Notes: a model not told the origin generated them from the letters alone. Numbered from the stretch's first letter, positions 21,980-32,018 are shown. The stretch: DNA of 41,546 nt from Candidatus Alkanophaga volatiphilum (GCA_029259545.1 JAPHEE010000014.1:1-41546), one strand, 5' to 3'. A program made the numbers and translations.

Positions 21980-22273
21980 TCACTCTTCGACAGTGTATCC
22001 CATCTCTTGCAACACTTTCTTCACTTTTTCAGTCTGATCGCCCTGAAGCTCGATGCGTCCGTCTTTGACGGTGCCGCCGCACGCACACCGCGTCTTCAGC
22101 TCCTTGGAAAGCGCCCGGAGATCTATGTCCTTTGCGTTTATCCCTTCGATGACGGTCATCAGCTTCCCAAAGCGCCTCCTCGTCGTCGTCACCTTCACCC
22201 GCTGTAGCTCCTTTACTATCTCTTCACAAACGCACAAATCCTTAGGAAGCCCACACTTCTCACAAACTTCCAT
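21980..22273 (-). CDS. Translation initiation factor aIF1/SUI1
   Basis: [13 protein letters not shown]...[35 protein letters not shown]. Confidence 0.95.
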   Translation of the reverse strand: MEVCEKCGLPKDLCVCEEIVKELQRVKVTTTRRRFGKLMTVIEGINAKDIDLRALSKELKTRCACGGTVKDGRIELQGDQTEKVKKVLQEMGYTVEE

Positions 22274-22475
22274 GCGCCCTCCGCCTCTCTTCTAACACCG
22301 TTTTTATCCTCGCAATCGTCCTCCTTATCTCACGAACTCGTCCAGGATTTTCAAGGGCGCCCCCCGCCGCTATCTTCGTGCGTTCCCGCAGCAACTCCAT
22401 ACTCAGCTCTCGCAGCTCCTCTCTAAGCTCCGCATCGCTCATTTTCCTTATCTCGTCCATCCTTAAAATCGCCAT
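22260..22475 (-). CDS. rpl29: Ribosomal protein L29 (uL29)
   Basis: [29 protein letters not shown]...[19 protein letters not shown]. Confidence 0.93.
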   Translation of the reverse strand: MAILRMDEIRKMSDAELREELRELSMELLRERTKIAAGGALENPGRVREIRRTIARIKTVLEERRRAHGSL

Positions 22476-23137
22476 CAGACTCCCCCCTCCGTAGCTTCGG
22501 TCTCTGCAACTTCCTCAGCTTCTGCTTCAACTCCTGCCCCCGCCTCTGGCTTGACCACCTCGAACCTATCTGGGATCTTGGCGTCGGGGCGTATTAGCCT
22601 CACCTTGACGCCGATGACCCCCGCTTTTTTCTTTGCGATCGCAAAGCCCTCGTCCACCATCTCCTGAGCGGGCTCGCCGCAGTGCTTGATGTAGCCGGCG
22701 ACGAACTTCTCGGTCCTCGCTCGAGGTCCAGAAAGTTTCCCTGAGATCGTAATCTCACAACCGAGAGCGCCTGCGTCCATGATGCGGCGGAGCGTCGAAC
22801 GCCCCGCACGACGGAAGTGCCAGCCACGTTCTATGAGCTTTGCGAGCTTTGATGCCATCAGCTGCGCGTTCAGCTCCGGCATCTCTACTTGCTGCACATC
22901 AATCTGTGGGTTATCGAAGTCGTGAGCCTCCACAACTTCCTTTGTTATCTTCCGTATCGTCCTGCCGTCCTTCCCGATCACCATGCCCGGTCGCTCCACG
23001 TACACCGTAATTTGCGTGCCCATCGGCGTCCTCTTTATTTCCATACCGCCATAGCCGCCCCTGTCCAGCTCTTTCGCAAAGTATTCATTAAGCTTTACTT
23101 TCTTCAAACCTTCCTCCACGAACGTTCGCTCTATCAA
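22475..23137 (-). CDS. rps3: Ribosomal protein S3 (uS3)
   Basis: KH domain [18 protein letters not shown]; operon order. Confidence 0.95.
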   Translation of the reverse strand: MIERTFVEEGLKKVKLNEYFAKELDRGGYGGMEIKRTPMGTQITVYVERPGMVIGKDGRTIRKITKEVVEAHDFDNPQIDVQQVEMPELNAQLMASKLAKLIERGWHFRRAGRSTLRRIMDAGALGCEITISGKLSGPRARTEKFVAGYIKHCGEPAQEMVDEGFAIAKKKAGVIGVKVRLIRPDAKIPDRFEVVKPEAGAGVEAEAEEVAETEATEGGV

Positions 23138-23601
23138 TGCCCGCCCTCACCCCTTAGTATAACCTCAACGGTGACGGTTTCTGTGTTTTTCGGAGTTGCT
23201 CTGCCAAAAGCTCGTGGCATGAAACCTCGTATCGTCCTGCCTTTTTTGGTGGCGATGTGCCAGATCCGCATCTCTTCGGGCTCAAGCCCCTTGTAGGCGG
23301 CGTTCGCCGCCGCATCCTCCAGTAATCGCAAGATGGCTCTCGCTGCTTTCACGGGATAACGTCCTGCATACCATTTCTCCAACCCTCGGCGGTGCCCGAC
23401 CTTGCGCTTGTGCTTCCTGAACGGCACCGGTCTCTTCATTTCGATCACTTCCTCCAGATACCTCTTCGCGTCGCTGAACTTCATGCCCCTGATGGCATTA
23501 CATATCTCATAAGCATGCTTTCTGGAGATGTGCAACTCGCACGCCATCGCCTTTGCCGTCGTTTCCGGGTCTGCCTCGACGCAGAACTTTAACCGTCCCA
23601 T
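23134..23601 (-). CDS. rpl22: Ribosomal protein L22 (uL22)
   Basis: family-typical sequence and operon order. Confidence 0.93.
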   Translation of the reverse strand: MGRLKFCVEADPETTAKAMACELHISRKHAYEICNAIRGMKFSDAKRYLEEVIEMKRPVPFRKHKRKVGHRRGLEKWYAGRYPVKAARAILRLLEDAAANAAYKGLEPEEMRIWHIATKKGRTIRGFMPRAFGRATPKNTETVTVEVILRGEGGH

Positions 23602-23608
23602 ATCCGCA

Positions 23609-24022
23609 TCACTTCAGCGGCACATACTTCGACGACCTCGTGGCGCCGACGCCCGCGGCGCCGTGCACGACTCTCTTACGCGTGAGCGCGAATTCCCCCA
23701 AATAATGCCCTATCATCTCCGGCTTTATCTCCACGTACTGGAATGCCTTGCCGTTATGGATTCCGATGGTTTTCCCCACCATTTGCGGCAGTACTATCAT
23801 GTCTCGCAGGTGCGTCTTGACAACATCCCTCTTCCGCAACTTCTCAAGTAGCTTCTTCTCTTCCTCTCTAAGCCCACGACGCAACTTCCTACGTTGCCTC
23901 GCTGGTAATAGCTCCGCTAGCTCCTCTAAACTCATCTTTCGCAGCTTTGCCAGCGTGTAACCTCGATAAATGAACTCCTCAGCCTTCTTCGGCTTCACCT
24001 TTGCCCTCTTCTTCTTTGCCAT
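23609..24022 (-). CDS. rps19: Ribosomal protein S19 (uS19)
   Basis: [42 protein letters not shown]. Confidence 0.96.
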   Translation of the reverse strand: MAKKKRAKVKPKKAEEFIYRGYTLAKLRKMSLEELAELLPARQRRKLRRGLREEEKKLLEKLRKRDVVKTHLRDMIVLPQMVGKTIGIHNGKAFQYVEIKPEMIGHYLGEFALTRKRVVHGAAGVGATRSSKYVPLK

Positions 24023-24230
24023 CTCACTTCACTTTTGTTTATCTTTATTTTTATAAGGTGCCGCCAAGAGGCCTCCCTTTTCAGTAGTAGGGGGGAGCTG
24101 CGAGGATTTAAAAATATGTGTCGGGTGCATAAATCCAAAACGATCTCCGTGGCGTCTCCAACATTTTTGAAAAAGTGACGGAAAAGGAAAACCGAGCCGA
24201 GAGGCATGAGAAAGTAGAATAAGATGTGGT

Positions 24231-24944
24231 TCATCTCTTCCTTCGCCCTGTGCGGCGGGCTGCGATGCTTCCGACTTTACGTCCAGGCGGCGCGCCACGA
24301 GCGACGGTCTTCGGGCGTCCGACATGCTGGTGCTTGCCGCCGCCGAACGGATGGTCTACGGGATTCATCGCAACTGCACTCGTGCGAGGCCACTTTGCAG
24401 CTTTTGACTTCATCTTGTGGTATTTCTTACCGGCTTTCACGAAAGGTTTATCGGTCCTGCCGCCGCCAGCGACGACGCCGACGGTCGCCAAGCACCTCGA
24501 GTCGAACCACTTCTTCACGCCACTCGGCAACTGGACGAGCGTCCTATCACCCTCATGTGAGATGACTGTCGCGTAGCTTCCAGAAGCTCGTACGAGCTTC
24601 CCACCGTCGTTACGTTGTATTTCGAGATTACAGACCGGAAAACCCTCTGGAATCTTGCCAAGCGGGAGCGTGTTCCCTATCTTGGGCTCGGCGTCGTCGC
24701 CGTACGCGAGCACGTCGCCGACGGCTACACCCTCAGGTATGAGAATGTATTTCTCCTTGCCGTCCACCCGCACCTTACCGATTGGAGCGTTTCTCCCCGA
24801 ATCATGAACTATTTCCGTGAGCACGCAGGTCACAGTCTGCCCAATATCCACTTTTACATGTGTCAGGTCCGCCTTCCTGCGGGGCGGCGCCCGGTACGTG
24901 GGCGTGCCCTTCCCTCGGTTCTGCGCTATTATTCTCTTGCCCAT
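24231..24944 (-). CDS. rpl2: Ribosomal protein L2 (uL2)
   Basis: [34 protein letters not shown]. Confidence 0.97.
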   Translation of the reverse strand: MGKRIIAQNRGKGTPTYRAPPRRKADLTHVKVDIGQTVTCVLTEIVHDSGRNAPIGKVRVDGKEKYILIPEGVAVGDVLAYGDDAEPKIGNTLPLGKIPEGFPVCNLEIQRNDGGKLVRASGSYATVISHEGDRTLVQLPSGVKKWFDSRCLATVGVVAGGGRTDKPFVKAGKKYHKMKSKAAKWPRTSAVAMNPVDHPFGGGKHQHVGRPKTVARGAPPGRKVGSIAARRTGRRKR

Positions 24945-24954
24945 TGTTCACACC

Positions 24955-25203
24955 TCAGAGTATGCCAAGCTGTGTTGCAATTTCCCTCGCCTTCCCTTCC
25001 TCCTCAAACTGCACGATTGCTTTCTTTTCGCCTTTTGGAGTTATCATAGTGCGCACGCTGCGGACGCCGACGCCAAAACGCCGCTCCACCTCCTCCTTTA
25101 TCTGTTTCTTGTTTGCGTTAATGTCGACGACAAACGTCAGCTTGTTTTCCTTATCTATCAGCGTCGTCGCCTTCTCGCTTGCCACGATGTGCTTTAGGAC
25201 CAT
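24955..25203 (-). CDS. rpl23: Ribosomal protein L23 (uL23)
   Basis: 82 aa; SEKATTLIDKENKLTFVVDINANKKQIKEEVE. Confidence 0.95.
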   Translation of the reverse strand: MVLKHIVASEKATTLIDKENKLTFVVDINANKKQIKEEVERRFGVGVRSVRTMITPKGEKKAIVQFEEEGKAREIATQLGIL

Positions 25204-25262
25204 AACTGTGAATAATTAAAGCCCCTCTGATTTAAAGGTTCTTACGGTGAACAGCTTTCACG

Positions 25263-25949
25263 TCACACCCGTACTCGGGCGCCGACGCCGCACCGTATAA
25301 AGTTTGCGCCGAACGCCGCTTCAAGCTCTTTTGAAGCTGCGATGCCCGTGCAGTGGCACGGCGCAACCTTCATAACGCCCAACTTTTTAAGCTCGTGAGA
25401 AATGCCGCTCTTCGGCATGTGGAAGCCGCCAAGTACGAGGTATATGGCGCCGAAGTTCTTTTTCACCAGTTTTAAAATATCGACGATGCCAGGGTGAGCG
25501 CAGCCCGTGACGACGACGTTCCCAAGCTCGGTCCGTGCGACCAGAGCTTGCTCTCTTATGAAGCTTCCGAGAGCGCCGGTGCTGTAAATGTCATCAAAAA
25601 GTCTCGTTTGCTCCTCAATGACGACAAGCCTCGTACTTCCCCCAACCGGTAACATCGAAGGACTATAAACGGTTACTGATGGGTTTTCTTTGAGTACAGC
25701 ATTCAAACCACCAGTGTGGTCGCCATGAGCGTGCGAAATTACCACAGCTTCTACGCTTCTCACATCAATACCGAGTTTCTGCATATTCCTCAGAAGAGTG
25801 GCTCCGTCACCACCTGTATCGAAAAGGAGTTTATGAGAGGCACCACACACCTCAACTTCCAAAAAGCAGGCAAAGCCCCAGCGTGGTGTCAATTCGCTTT
25901 CGAGGCTATAATTGTCGTAGACGACGGTTATGCTCAGCATCGTCCTCAC
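25263..25949 (-). CDS. MBL-fold metallo-hydrolase (dihydropterin/RFAP synthase-like family)
   Basis: LLFDTGGDGATLLRNMQKLGIDVRSVEAVVISHAHGDHTGGL. Confidence 0.88.
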   Translation of the reverse strand: MRTMLSITVVYDNYSLESELTPRWGFACFLEVEVCGASHKLLFDTGGDGATLLRNMQKLGIDVRSVEAVVISHAHGDHTGGLNAVLKENPSVTVYSPSMLPVGGSTRLVVIEEQTRLFDDIYSTGALGSFIREQALVARTELGNVVVTGCAHPGIVDILKLVKKNFGAIYLVLGGFHMPKSGISHELKKLGVMKVAPCHCTGIAASKELEAAFGANFIRCGVGARVRV

Positions 25950-25953
25950 TCAT

Positions 25954-27195
25954 TCACTGCTTTTCCCCCAAAAATTCCCTGATCCTTTCCACGATCTCCT
26001 CGAACGTCTTAGCAGCTTCGACGTTTTTAACAACGAAGGGGACGCCGTCATCCCCAGCTTCCACGATTCTCGGCTCGAAAGGTATGCTCCCAAGGAAGGG
26101 GACGCCGAGCTCCACCGCCGCCCTACGGCCGCCGCCGACCTTGAACGGGAAGAGGCGAGCGCCGCAGTTTGGGCAGACGAAACCACTCATATTTTCGATG
26201 ATGCCGATGACTGGCACGTTAAGCTGCGAGGCGAAGACCACGGCTTTCCTCGAGTCCAAGAGGGCGACGTCCTGCGGCGTCGTCACCACGACGGCGCCGT
26301 TGACCTTCGGAATGAGCTGCGCGACGCTCAGAGGTTCGTCGCCTGTGTTATGGACGACAAAGCCGTTGGCGATGAAGTTCCCGCCCTCCACCCGGAGGTC
26401 ATAGACCTCGCCGATGCCTGCGGCGCTAATACTGACGACCGTTTCGACGCTCAGCGGTTGCTGCCGGCTGGCGTGCATTATGGCGTCACCCATCTCGAAC
26501 ACCGGGAGGGCGTCTCCGGGCTTGATGTCTAAAAGCTTTTTCCAGAAGAAGCGCCCGTTTTCAGCGACAAGGATGGGATGGCTCGCTGTACCTTTAATGC
26601 GGTAATTCTCGGTCTTGAGCTCGAAAAGGGAAGTGACGCCCTGCGGAATCACTTCTAAAACTCTTCGCGTCACGATCCGCCTGCGACTGTCGAGGCAATA
26701 CACCATGGCGCCAGCTCTGGTTTCTGAGATGCGAAGCGGTCCGAATGGCGTGAGTATATGAGTGTCAACGGACAAGCAACCCGGCGGTAAGTCCACAATT
26801 AGATAATCAAGCTCGCCCCATCGGACGTCGCTGAGGAACTGCCTTATTGCTGTTGCTTTCAGCGGGCCTCGCCATATCACCGGGGAGTCCTTACTTGAAA
26901 GCAGGAAACCCAAGGACATGACCTTAACGCCATATTGCGATTCCACAGGGAGGATCTCGCCGCTTTCTACGGTCGGACGCTCGTCTTCAATTCCGAGCAT
27001 CTTCGGCACATTCGGACCATGCAGGTCAGCGTCGAGAAGCCCAACACGTAAACCCTTCCTCGCAAGCGATGCCGCAAGGTTGACGGCGACCGTTGTTTTC
27101 CCAACACCACCTTTCCCGCTTATCACTACAATTTTGTATTTTACCTTCTCCATCTTCTTCTCTATCCCTTTCCGCGCCTCTTCCATCCCCATCAC
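25954..27195 (-). CDS. Mrp/NBP35-family Fe-S P-loop ATPase containing a mini-intein
   Basis: SGKGGVGKTTVAVNLA, DADLHGPNVPKMLG, DLPPG/TGDEPLSVAQL split by intein; C-terminal CPNCG. Confidence 0.95.
   Translation of the reverse strand: MMGMEEARKGIEKKMEKVKYKIVVISGKGGVGKTTVAVNLAASLARKGLRVGLLDADLHGPNVPKMLGIEDERPTVESGEILPVESQYGVKVMSLGFLLSSKDSPVIWRGPLKATAIRQFLSDVRWGELDYLIVDLPPGCLSVDTHILTPFGPLRISETRAGAMVYCLDSRRRIVTRRVLEVIPQGVTSLFELKTENYRIKGTASHPILVAENGRFFWKKLLDIKPGDALPVFEMGDAIMHASRQQPLSVETVVSISAAGIGEVYDLRVEGGNFIANGFVVHNTGDEPLSVAQLIPKVNGAVVVTTPQDVALLDSRKAVVFASQLNVPVIGIIENMSGFVCPNCGARLFPFKVGGGRRAAVELGVPFLGSIPFEPRIVEAGDDGVPFVVKNVEAAKTFEEIVERIREFLGEKQ
26347..26778 (-). mobile_element. 144-aa mini-intein (CLSVDTHILT...FIANGFVVHN) without homing endonuclease domain
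   Basis: Block A CLSVDTHILT, block B GTASHPILV, blocks F/G VYDLRVEGGNFIANGFVVHN followed by Thr; precise interruption of DLPPG^TGDE. Confidence 0.93.
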
Positions 27196-27555
27196 CTAAG
27201 GCTGCCACCACGGCGGTCCTCGGCGCCTGTATCTATACGGCGGCGGCATGCCCCAAGCCTCGGTTTTGAGCACATAGTCCCCGCCCTCGATCCTGAGAGC
27301 CTTACCGTTCACGAGGGCATCTGCAATTTTCCTGCGAGCTTCTTTCAATATTCGGTGGAACGTGGGCTGGGAGACCCCCATCTCCTTCGCAGCCTCGCTC
27401 TGATCGAGCCCAAGCAGGTCCTTTAGCCGGAGGCTTTCCAGCTCCTCGACCTTCAGCACGACCTCACCCGTCACAGTCCCGACCGGAGCGAAGTATCGGA
27501 AGCCCGGCTCGAGGGCTACGAAACGGCACCGCCGCCTCGGCACTTCCCTCACCAA
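27196..27555 (-). CDS. DUF134 family predicted DNA-binding protein
   Basis: MVREVPRRRCRFVALEPGFRYFAPVG...LEELESLRLKDLLGLDQSEAAKEMGVSQPTFHRILKEARRKIADALVNGKALRIEGG. Confidence 0.9.
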   Translation of the reverse strand: MVREVPRRRCRFVALEPGFRYFAPVGTVTGEVVLKVEELESLRLKDLLGLDQSEAAKEMGVSQPTFHRILKEARRKIADALVNGKALRIEGGDYVLKTEAWGMPPPYRYRRRGPPWWQP

Positions 27556-27569
27556 TGAATATATATTCG

Positions 27570-27992
27570 TTAGATAAGAGGTTTTCGGTCGTCGCCCCTC
27601 ACGCCGTACTTCTCTTCGGGCTCAAAAACCTTCTCGCTGACGATCCTCCCGTCGAGCGTCCGGTAGAAGCAAGAGCGGTAGCCAGTATGGCAGGCGCCGC
27701 CCACTTGCTCCACTTTTAGGAGCACGGCGTCGCCATCGCAGTCCACGAGTATTTCTTTCACTATCTGTATGTTCCCGGAGGTCTCACCCTTCTTCCAGAG
27801 TTTCCTACGGCTCCGACTCCAGTAATGAGCGACGCCCGTCTCTAAGGTCTTCCTCAGCGCCTCCTTGTTCATGTGCGCCAGCATGAGAACTTCACCGGTC
27901 TTGTAGTCCTGCGCTATCGCGTGTATTAGTCCGTCTTCCTCCTCTGATTCCTTCTCTTTCCATCTTATTCCTACTAGCTCCTTCTCTGCCAT
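27570..27992 (-). CDS. hisI: Phosphoribosyl-AMP cyclohydrolase
   Basis: [74 protein letters not shown]. Confidence 0.97.
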   Translation of the reverse strand: MAEKELVGIRWKEKESEEEDGLIHAIAQDYKTGEVLMLAHMNKEALRKTLETGVAHYWSRSRRKLWKKGETSGNIQIVKEILVDCDGDAVLLKVEQVGGACHTGYRSCFYRTLDGRIVSEKVFEPEEKYGVRGDDRKPLI

Positions 27993-28091
27993 TTTACAAA
28001 ACGTAGCTAAGAACGCTTATGATTTTAACCATAAGATGAATTGGTGGTGGGTTATCGATAGGTTTATATTTTGAATAATGCGGATATTGGG

Positions 28092-28234
28092 ACGAGCCTA
28101 GGGCTATAAGCTCCGGTCAGGGGCTGCGGCGAGCCGCCCTGAAACGTCGTGAAGCTCATTCTCCGGAGCGGCGCTCTAGGCTGAGCGGAGAGGCTTAAAG
28201 TGAAGCTCCCGGCTTTAGCCGTGGAGCAGCTCAC
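28092..28234 (+). ncRNA. 143-nt structured element copy E2 (IS605/omega-RNA-like)
   Basis: Diverged copy of E1/E3; terminal hairpin CTCCCGGCTTTAGCCGTGGAG covaries with CTCCCGACTTCAGTCGTGGAG; TATA-like TTTATATT at 28063-28070. Confidence 0.65.
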
Positions 28235-29136
28235 CTCCTTTTCAAGGCATTCATAAGCTCTCTTTGTAACGCTACCATCATGTCGCCGAGCAGCCCGAAC
28301 ACGAGAAATTGAATGCCAGAAATTATGAGGAGGGCGGTCAGCACCGAGAGTGGAACGTGCGTCACACCTTTAAACCATTCAAGCACCACGTACACGCCGG
28401 TGGCAAGCCCAGCTATTAGGAAAACTGTACCCAAAATCCCAAAGTAAAATAGAGGGTTATAGGTTCTTGCAAGCATGTAAATAGTATATCCGATCCTGAG
28501 ACCGTCGCGCAGTGGACTTAATTTCGTTTTACCTTTTCTTCTCCTGTAAGTTACCGGAACTTCTTTTATTCTGAAGCCTTTCTTCACGCACTCTATGGTC
28601 ATCTCAGCTTCCACTTCAAATCCACGTCTCTTCAGTTCTATACCTTCGATGCACTCTCTGGTGAGCGCTCGGTAGCCTGAAAGCATGTCTTGTAGGCGTA
28701 TCCCATAGCCAAAGCCGAAGATGCGGTTCAGAATTTTATTCCCGACGAGGTTTATGCGGCGGAACGCCCCTTTTTGAGCGATGCGGCAGCCGATGACGTG
28801 GTCCGCATTGCCATCAAGTATGGGTTTTAAGAGCTTCTCGACATCCTCCGGCAAGTAGGAGCCGTCGCCGTCTATCATGACGATGGCGTCGGCGTCCGTC
28901 TCTTCCAATATCATGCGGAACGCCTGTATTATGGCGGCGCCCTTGCCACGCCCCTCCTGCATGACGACTTTTGCGCCCTCGCGTTTTGCAATTTCAACAG
29001 TACGGTCGGTGCTGCCACCGTCTATGACAAGTATGTTATCGTAACCCATGCTCTTGAAGCCTCTAACAATATCCCCAATGGATTGCTCCTCGTTGAGCGT
29101 TGGTATCAAAATGCAAACCTTTTGATGCTCCATCAT
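28231..29136 (-). CDS. Family 2 glycosyltransferase (dolichyl-phosphate sugar synthase/AglJ-like) with C-terminal TM region
   Basis: VCILIPTLNEEQSIGDIVRGF, VIDGGSTDRTVEIA, MIDGDGSYLPEDVEKLL; hydrophobic C-terminus. Confidence 0.9.
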   Translation of the reverse strand: MMEHQKVCILIPTLNEEQSIGDIVRGFKSMGYDNILVIDGGSTDRTVEIAKREGAKVVMQEGRGKGAAIIQAFRMILEETDADAIVMIDGDGSYLPEDVEKLLKPILDGNADHVIGCRIAQKGAFRRINLVGNKILNRIFGFGYGIRLQDMLSGYRALTRECIEGIELKRRGFEVEAEMTIECVKKGFRIKEVPVTYRRRKGKTKLSPLRDGLRIGYTIYMLARTYNPLFYFGILGTVFLIAGLATGVYVVLEWFKGVTHVPLSVLTALLIISGIQFLVFGLLGDMMVALQRELMNALKRR

Positions 29137-31448
29137 CGTACGTCGGCGGCGGAGTACCTCTTCCTATCTAGCAGCTCCTGCTTCTTGCCCTCGTTCCAGC
29201 CACTCACCGCCTGTATATACCCTGTAATCCTTGAGAGGTGGTCGACGTTTTCAGAACCGCAGTTCGGACATTTTTCATGGAGACCAGCAGCGACGTGGAA
29301 GTCATCCATGCAGACCGTCAGGTCCTTCGTGAATGCGAAGTAGCCGATTTGCGTGTTCTTCGCGATCTTCATCGCAAGGCTCTTTATGCCCTTCGGATCC
29401 GGGTAGCTCTCGCCCATGAAGATGTGGAATATGTTGCCGCCGTCCACTATCGGGAAGAAGATGTGCTCGATTCTTATGCGTTCCGTCAGCGGAATGTCCG
29501 CCGACGGAGGGACGTGCGTGCCGTTCGTGTAGTAAACGGGGAGGTCTCTCGTCTCATCCATCATAGCTAACGCCTTCTCGACGTCGCCCTTGACGACCTT
29601 CTTCGCCTTCTCCCTGAACTCCTCGTGCAGGAGGTCCGCGACCGCAAAGCGCTGGGCGCAGCTCTCCGCAGGCGTCCTCGCAAGCCTTATGTTCATGTTA
29701 TGCCGCCGGCACAGCTCCTTGGCGTAAAGCTCCATCTCCGTCATCGCCCTGACGGCGAGCCTGAGCGCTTCGTCGGACTCGTGCATCTGCTTCCCGGTGT
29801 GGTACTGCACCATGTCGTTGATCCCGACGACGCCGATGATGTAGACGAGCTCGTCGAGATATGTGGCGACCTCGCCCTTCTCGCCGGTCACAGGATCCTT
29901 AGGACGCTGCGTGAGGAACGGCATCCGGTTGTTCTTTATGATGTACTCCATCCACTGCCGCTTCACCTTAAAGACTTCGACAGCGAGGTCCATCATACGC
30001 TTCAGCTCTTTAAACAGCAGTTCGTCGTCGTGTTCCGCTCTGTACGCAGCTCTTGGGCAATTTATGGTTACGACCTGCCAAGCACCCATGCTGAAGTGCT
30101 TGCCGTTGCGGAAGTAGACCTTGTCGAGGAAGTCCTTGTCGTCAGGCGACGTCACGAAATTATAAGCGCAGCACTGGTAGCACGAGACGCCCTCGCCGCC
30201 GCCCCGGTACTCAGGCATCTCATTGTCGAAATAAGGAGTGCCAAACTTCGCCGCAAGCTCGAAGGCTAAGTCGTAAAGCTCATCGTATGTTGGAAGCTCA
30301 GGATGCTTCTCGTCGAATTCTCGAACCCACTCGTCAGGCTCCAGAAAGTCCTTTTTGAGAGAAATTTCAGGCTTCGGGAAGTTAAAGGGCTTGCCCCAAT
30401 AATCACCTTCGAGCATGACTTCCATGAGCGCTTTGAACGCGAGCCGCACCTCACGCTCGAATTCACCATAGGTGCGGAGCGGCGCCTGTTTCCCATCCCA
30501 GACGTGTCCTTTATAGACGACAGGCTTATCGCGCCATATTTTTGGGACGCCGGGCGTGAGCTGGACGCTGGAGAAGACCAGCTGACCCCCTCTGGCGACC
30601 TGCATCTGCGTCATCTCGAATACGAACATCTGCATCAGCTGCTTGATCTCCTCGTAGCTCAGCCCCTCGAAATACGGAGCAAGGAACGTCAGGAAGTTGA
30701 AATAGCCCTGACCGCCCGCACAATTCGTCTGTGCTGCGCCTAAGACCTTGACGGCATGCAAAACCGCAACCTCAGGCTTCTTAGCAGGACCGGCGACCGA
30801 AGCTTTTACGCCGGTGCCGTCAGGCATCAGCCCGTAGTAGAAGAAATAGCGAAGGTCGTGGTCCATGCAAAATGGGCGAGTTCCAAAGTATTCAAGGTCG
30901 TGGATGTGAATATCTCCGCTCAGATGCGCGTCGGCAATGTGTTGCGGCATTAAAAGCAAATACTGCTCCTTGCAGATCTTATCCGCCTTTTTCTTGTGCG
31001 AGGTCTCAGCGTTCTCCTGCAGATTTGCATTCTCCTTGGCTTCGAAGCCCTCGCCGATGTCGATTAGATGCGCATCATAGACAGGTGTGCCGACTCGTGT
31101 GCAGATGTTCTTCCACTCCGTCGCCCCGTACTCCTCAAGTAGGATCATGTTCACGATCTCCCGAATGAGCGCACTTGAAAGATTCTTGGTGACTCCCATT
31201 GCCAGAATGCGCTTCTCAGCCTTCGCCGCTATTTCACGGGCGGTCTGTTCGTCGATCGGCGGAATTCCATAAAACTTCTCACTCAACTCAGTTTCCCTGA
31301 GGAGTTGCCTCACTATCGCTTCCCTATCCCATTCGAGAATGTGCCCATCGCTCGTCCTAACTTTGGGGAGGCGAAGCTTAATCCCGCTCAGCGTCGTCTG
31401 CACAATGTTATTCTTACGCTTTGCAGCCGTTTCATGCACCCCCCTCAC
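29133..31448 (-). CDS. nrdD: Anaerobic (class III) ribonucleoside-triphosphate reductase
   Basis: 771 aa; C-terminal CPNCGSENVDHLSRITGYI (Zn/glycyl-radical region), HIHDLEYFGTRPFCMDHDLRYFFYYGL. Confidence 0.95.
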   Translation of the reverse strand: MRGVHETAAKRKNNIVQTTLSGIKLRLPKVRTSDGHILEWDREAIVRQLLRETELSEKFYGIPPIDEQTAREIAAKAEKRILAMGVTKNLSSALIREIVNMILLEEYGATEWKNICTRVGTPVYDAHLIDIGEGFEAKENANLQENAETSHKKKADKICKEQYLLLMPQHIADAHLSGDIHIHDLEYFGTRPFCMDHDLRYFFYYGLMPDGTGVKASVAGPAKKPEVAVLHAVKVLGAAQTNCAGGQGYFNFLTFLAPYFEGLSYEEIKQLMQMFVFEMTQMQVARGGQLVFSSVQLTPGVPKIWRDKPVVYKGHVWDGKQAPLRTYGEFEREVRLAFKALMEVMLEGDYWGKPFNFPKPEISLKKDFLEPDEWVREFDEKHPELPTYDELYDLAFELAAKFGTPYFDNEMPEYRGGGEGVSCYQCCAYNFVTSPDDKDFLDKVYFRNGKHFSMGAWQVVTINCPRAAYRAEHDDELLFKELKRMMDLAVEVFKVKRQWMEYIIKNNRMPFLTQRPKDPVTGEKGEVATYLDELVYIIGVVGINDMVQYHTGKQMHESDEALRLAVRAMTEMELYAKELCRRHNMNIRLARTPAESCAQRFAVADLLHEEFREKAKKVVKGDVEKALAMMDETRDLPVYYTNGTHVPPSADIPLTERIRIEHIFFPIVDGGNIFHIFMGESYPDPKGIKSLAMKIAKNTQIGYFAFTKDLTVCMDDFHVAAGLHEKCPNCGSENVDHLSRITGYIQAVSGWNEGKKQELLDRKRYSAADVR

Positions 31449-31725
31449 TCTTAGTCTTAGCTTTAAGGTCCAAAGCCTCTAAAATTTTCTCCTTTCTTAA
31501 CTCCCCGCCCTCAAACATATCAGCGTACGTGAGGAACTTCTCACCAACTTGAAGGACGGGAGCGGTGAGCGTGAAGACGCCATGCAGCCTCAACTCCGTG
31601 AGCGCCTCGGCGGTCGCCATGTTCACCTCCTCATAGCGAACGCCTTTGGCGGCGAGGAACCTCTTCAAAAGCTCACAGTTGGGACATCGCTCCGTGGTAT
31701 AAACTCGTACTTTCATAACCCTCAA
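31432..31725 (-). CDS. Glutaredoxin/NrdH-like thioredoxin-fold protein
   Basis: MKVRVYTTERCPNCELLKRFLAAKGVRYEEVNM (CPNC); overlaps the nrdD start. Confidence 0.85.
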   Translation of the reverse strand: MRVMKVRVYTTERCPNCELLKRFLAAKGVRYEEVNMATAEALTELRLHGVFTLTAPVLQVGEKFLTYADMFEGGELRKEKILEALDLKAKTKSEGGA

Positions 31726-31827
31726 CCTCCCTTACAGAATGTCGCTAAAGAAAGCTTATGAATTTATTCATGAGATAGGGGAGGTGGGTGGGAAATATTT
31801 AAATACTCTGAAGTCAATCCATTGAGG

Positions 31828-31970
31828 CAAGGCCGTGCCTATACGGTGCGGTCAGGGGCTGCGGTGAGCCAGCCCGAAACGTCGTGAGGCATAGGCTCCG
31901 GAGCGGTGCTCCTTAGGGAGTCCACGCTGAGAGGCGTGAAGCTCCCGACTTCAGTCGTGGAGCAGCTCAC
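31828..31970 (+). ncRNA. 143-nt structured element copy E3 (IS605/omega-RNA-like)
   Basis: Near-identical to E1; promoter-like GGGAAATATTTAAATA with TATA centre about 27 bp upstream of the 5' end. Confidence 0.65.
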
Positions 31971-32018
31971 TTCCTCCCCACAAATCTTTTTTGACCCAAA
32001 GTCGGTATATGAGCGGCG

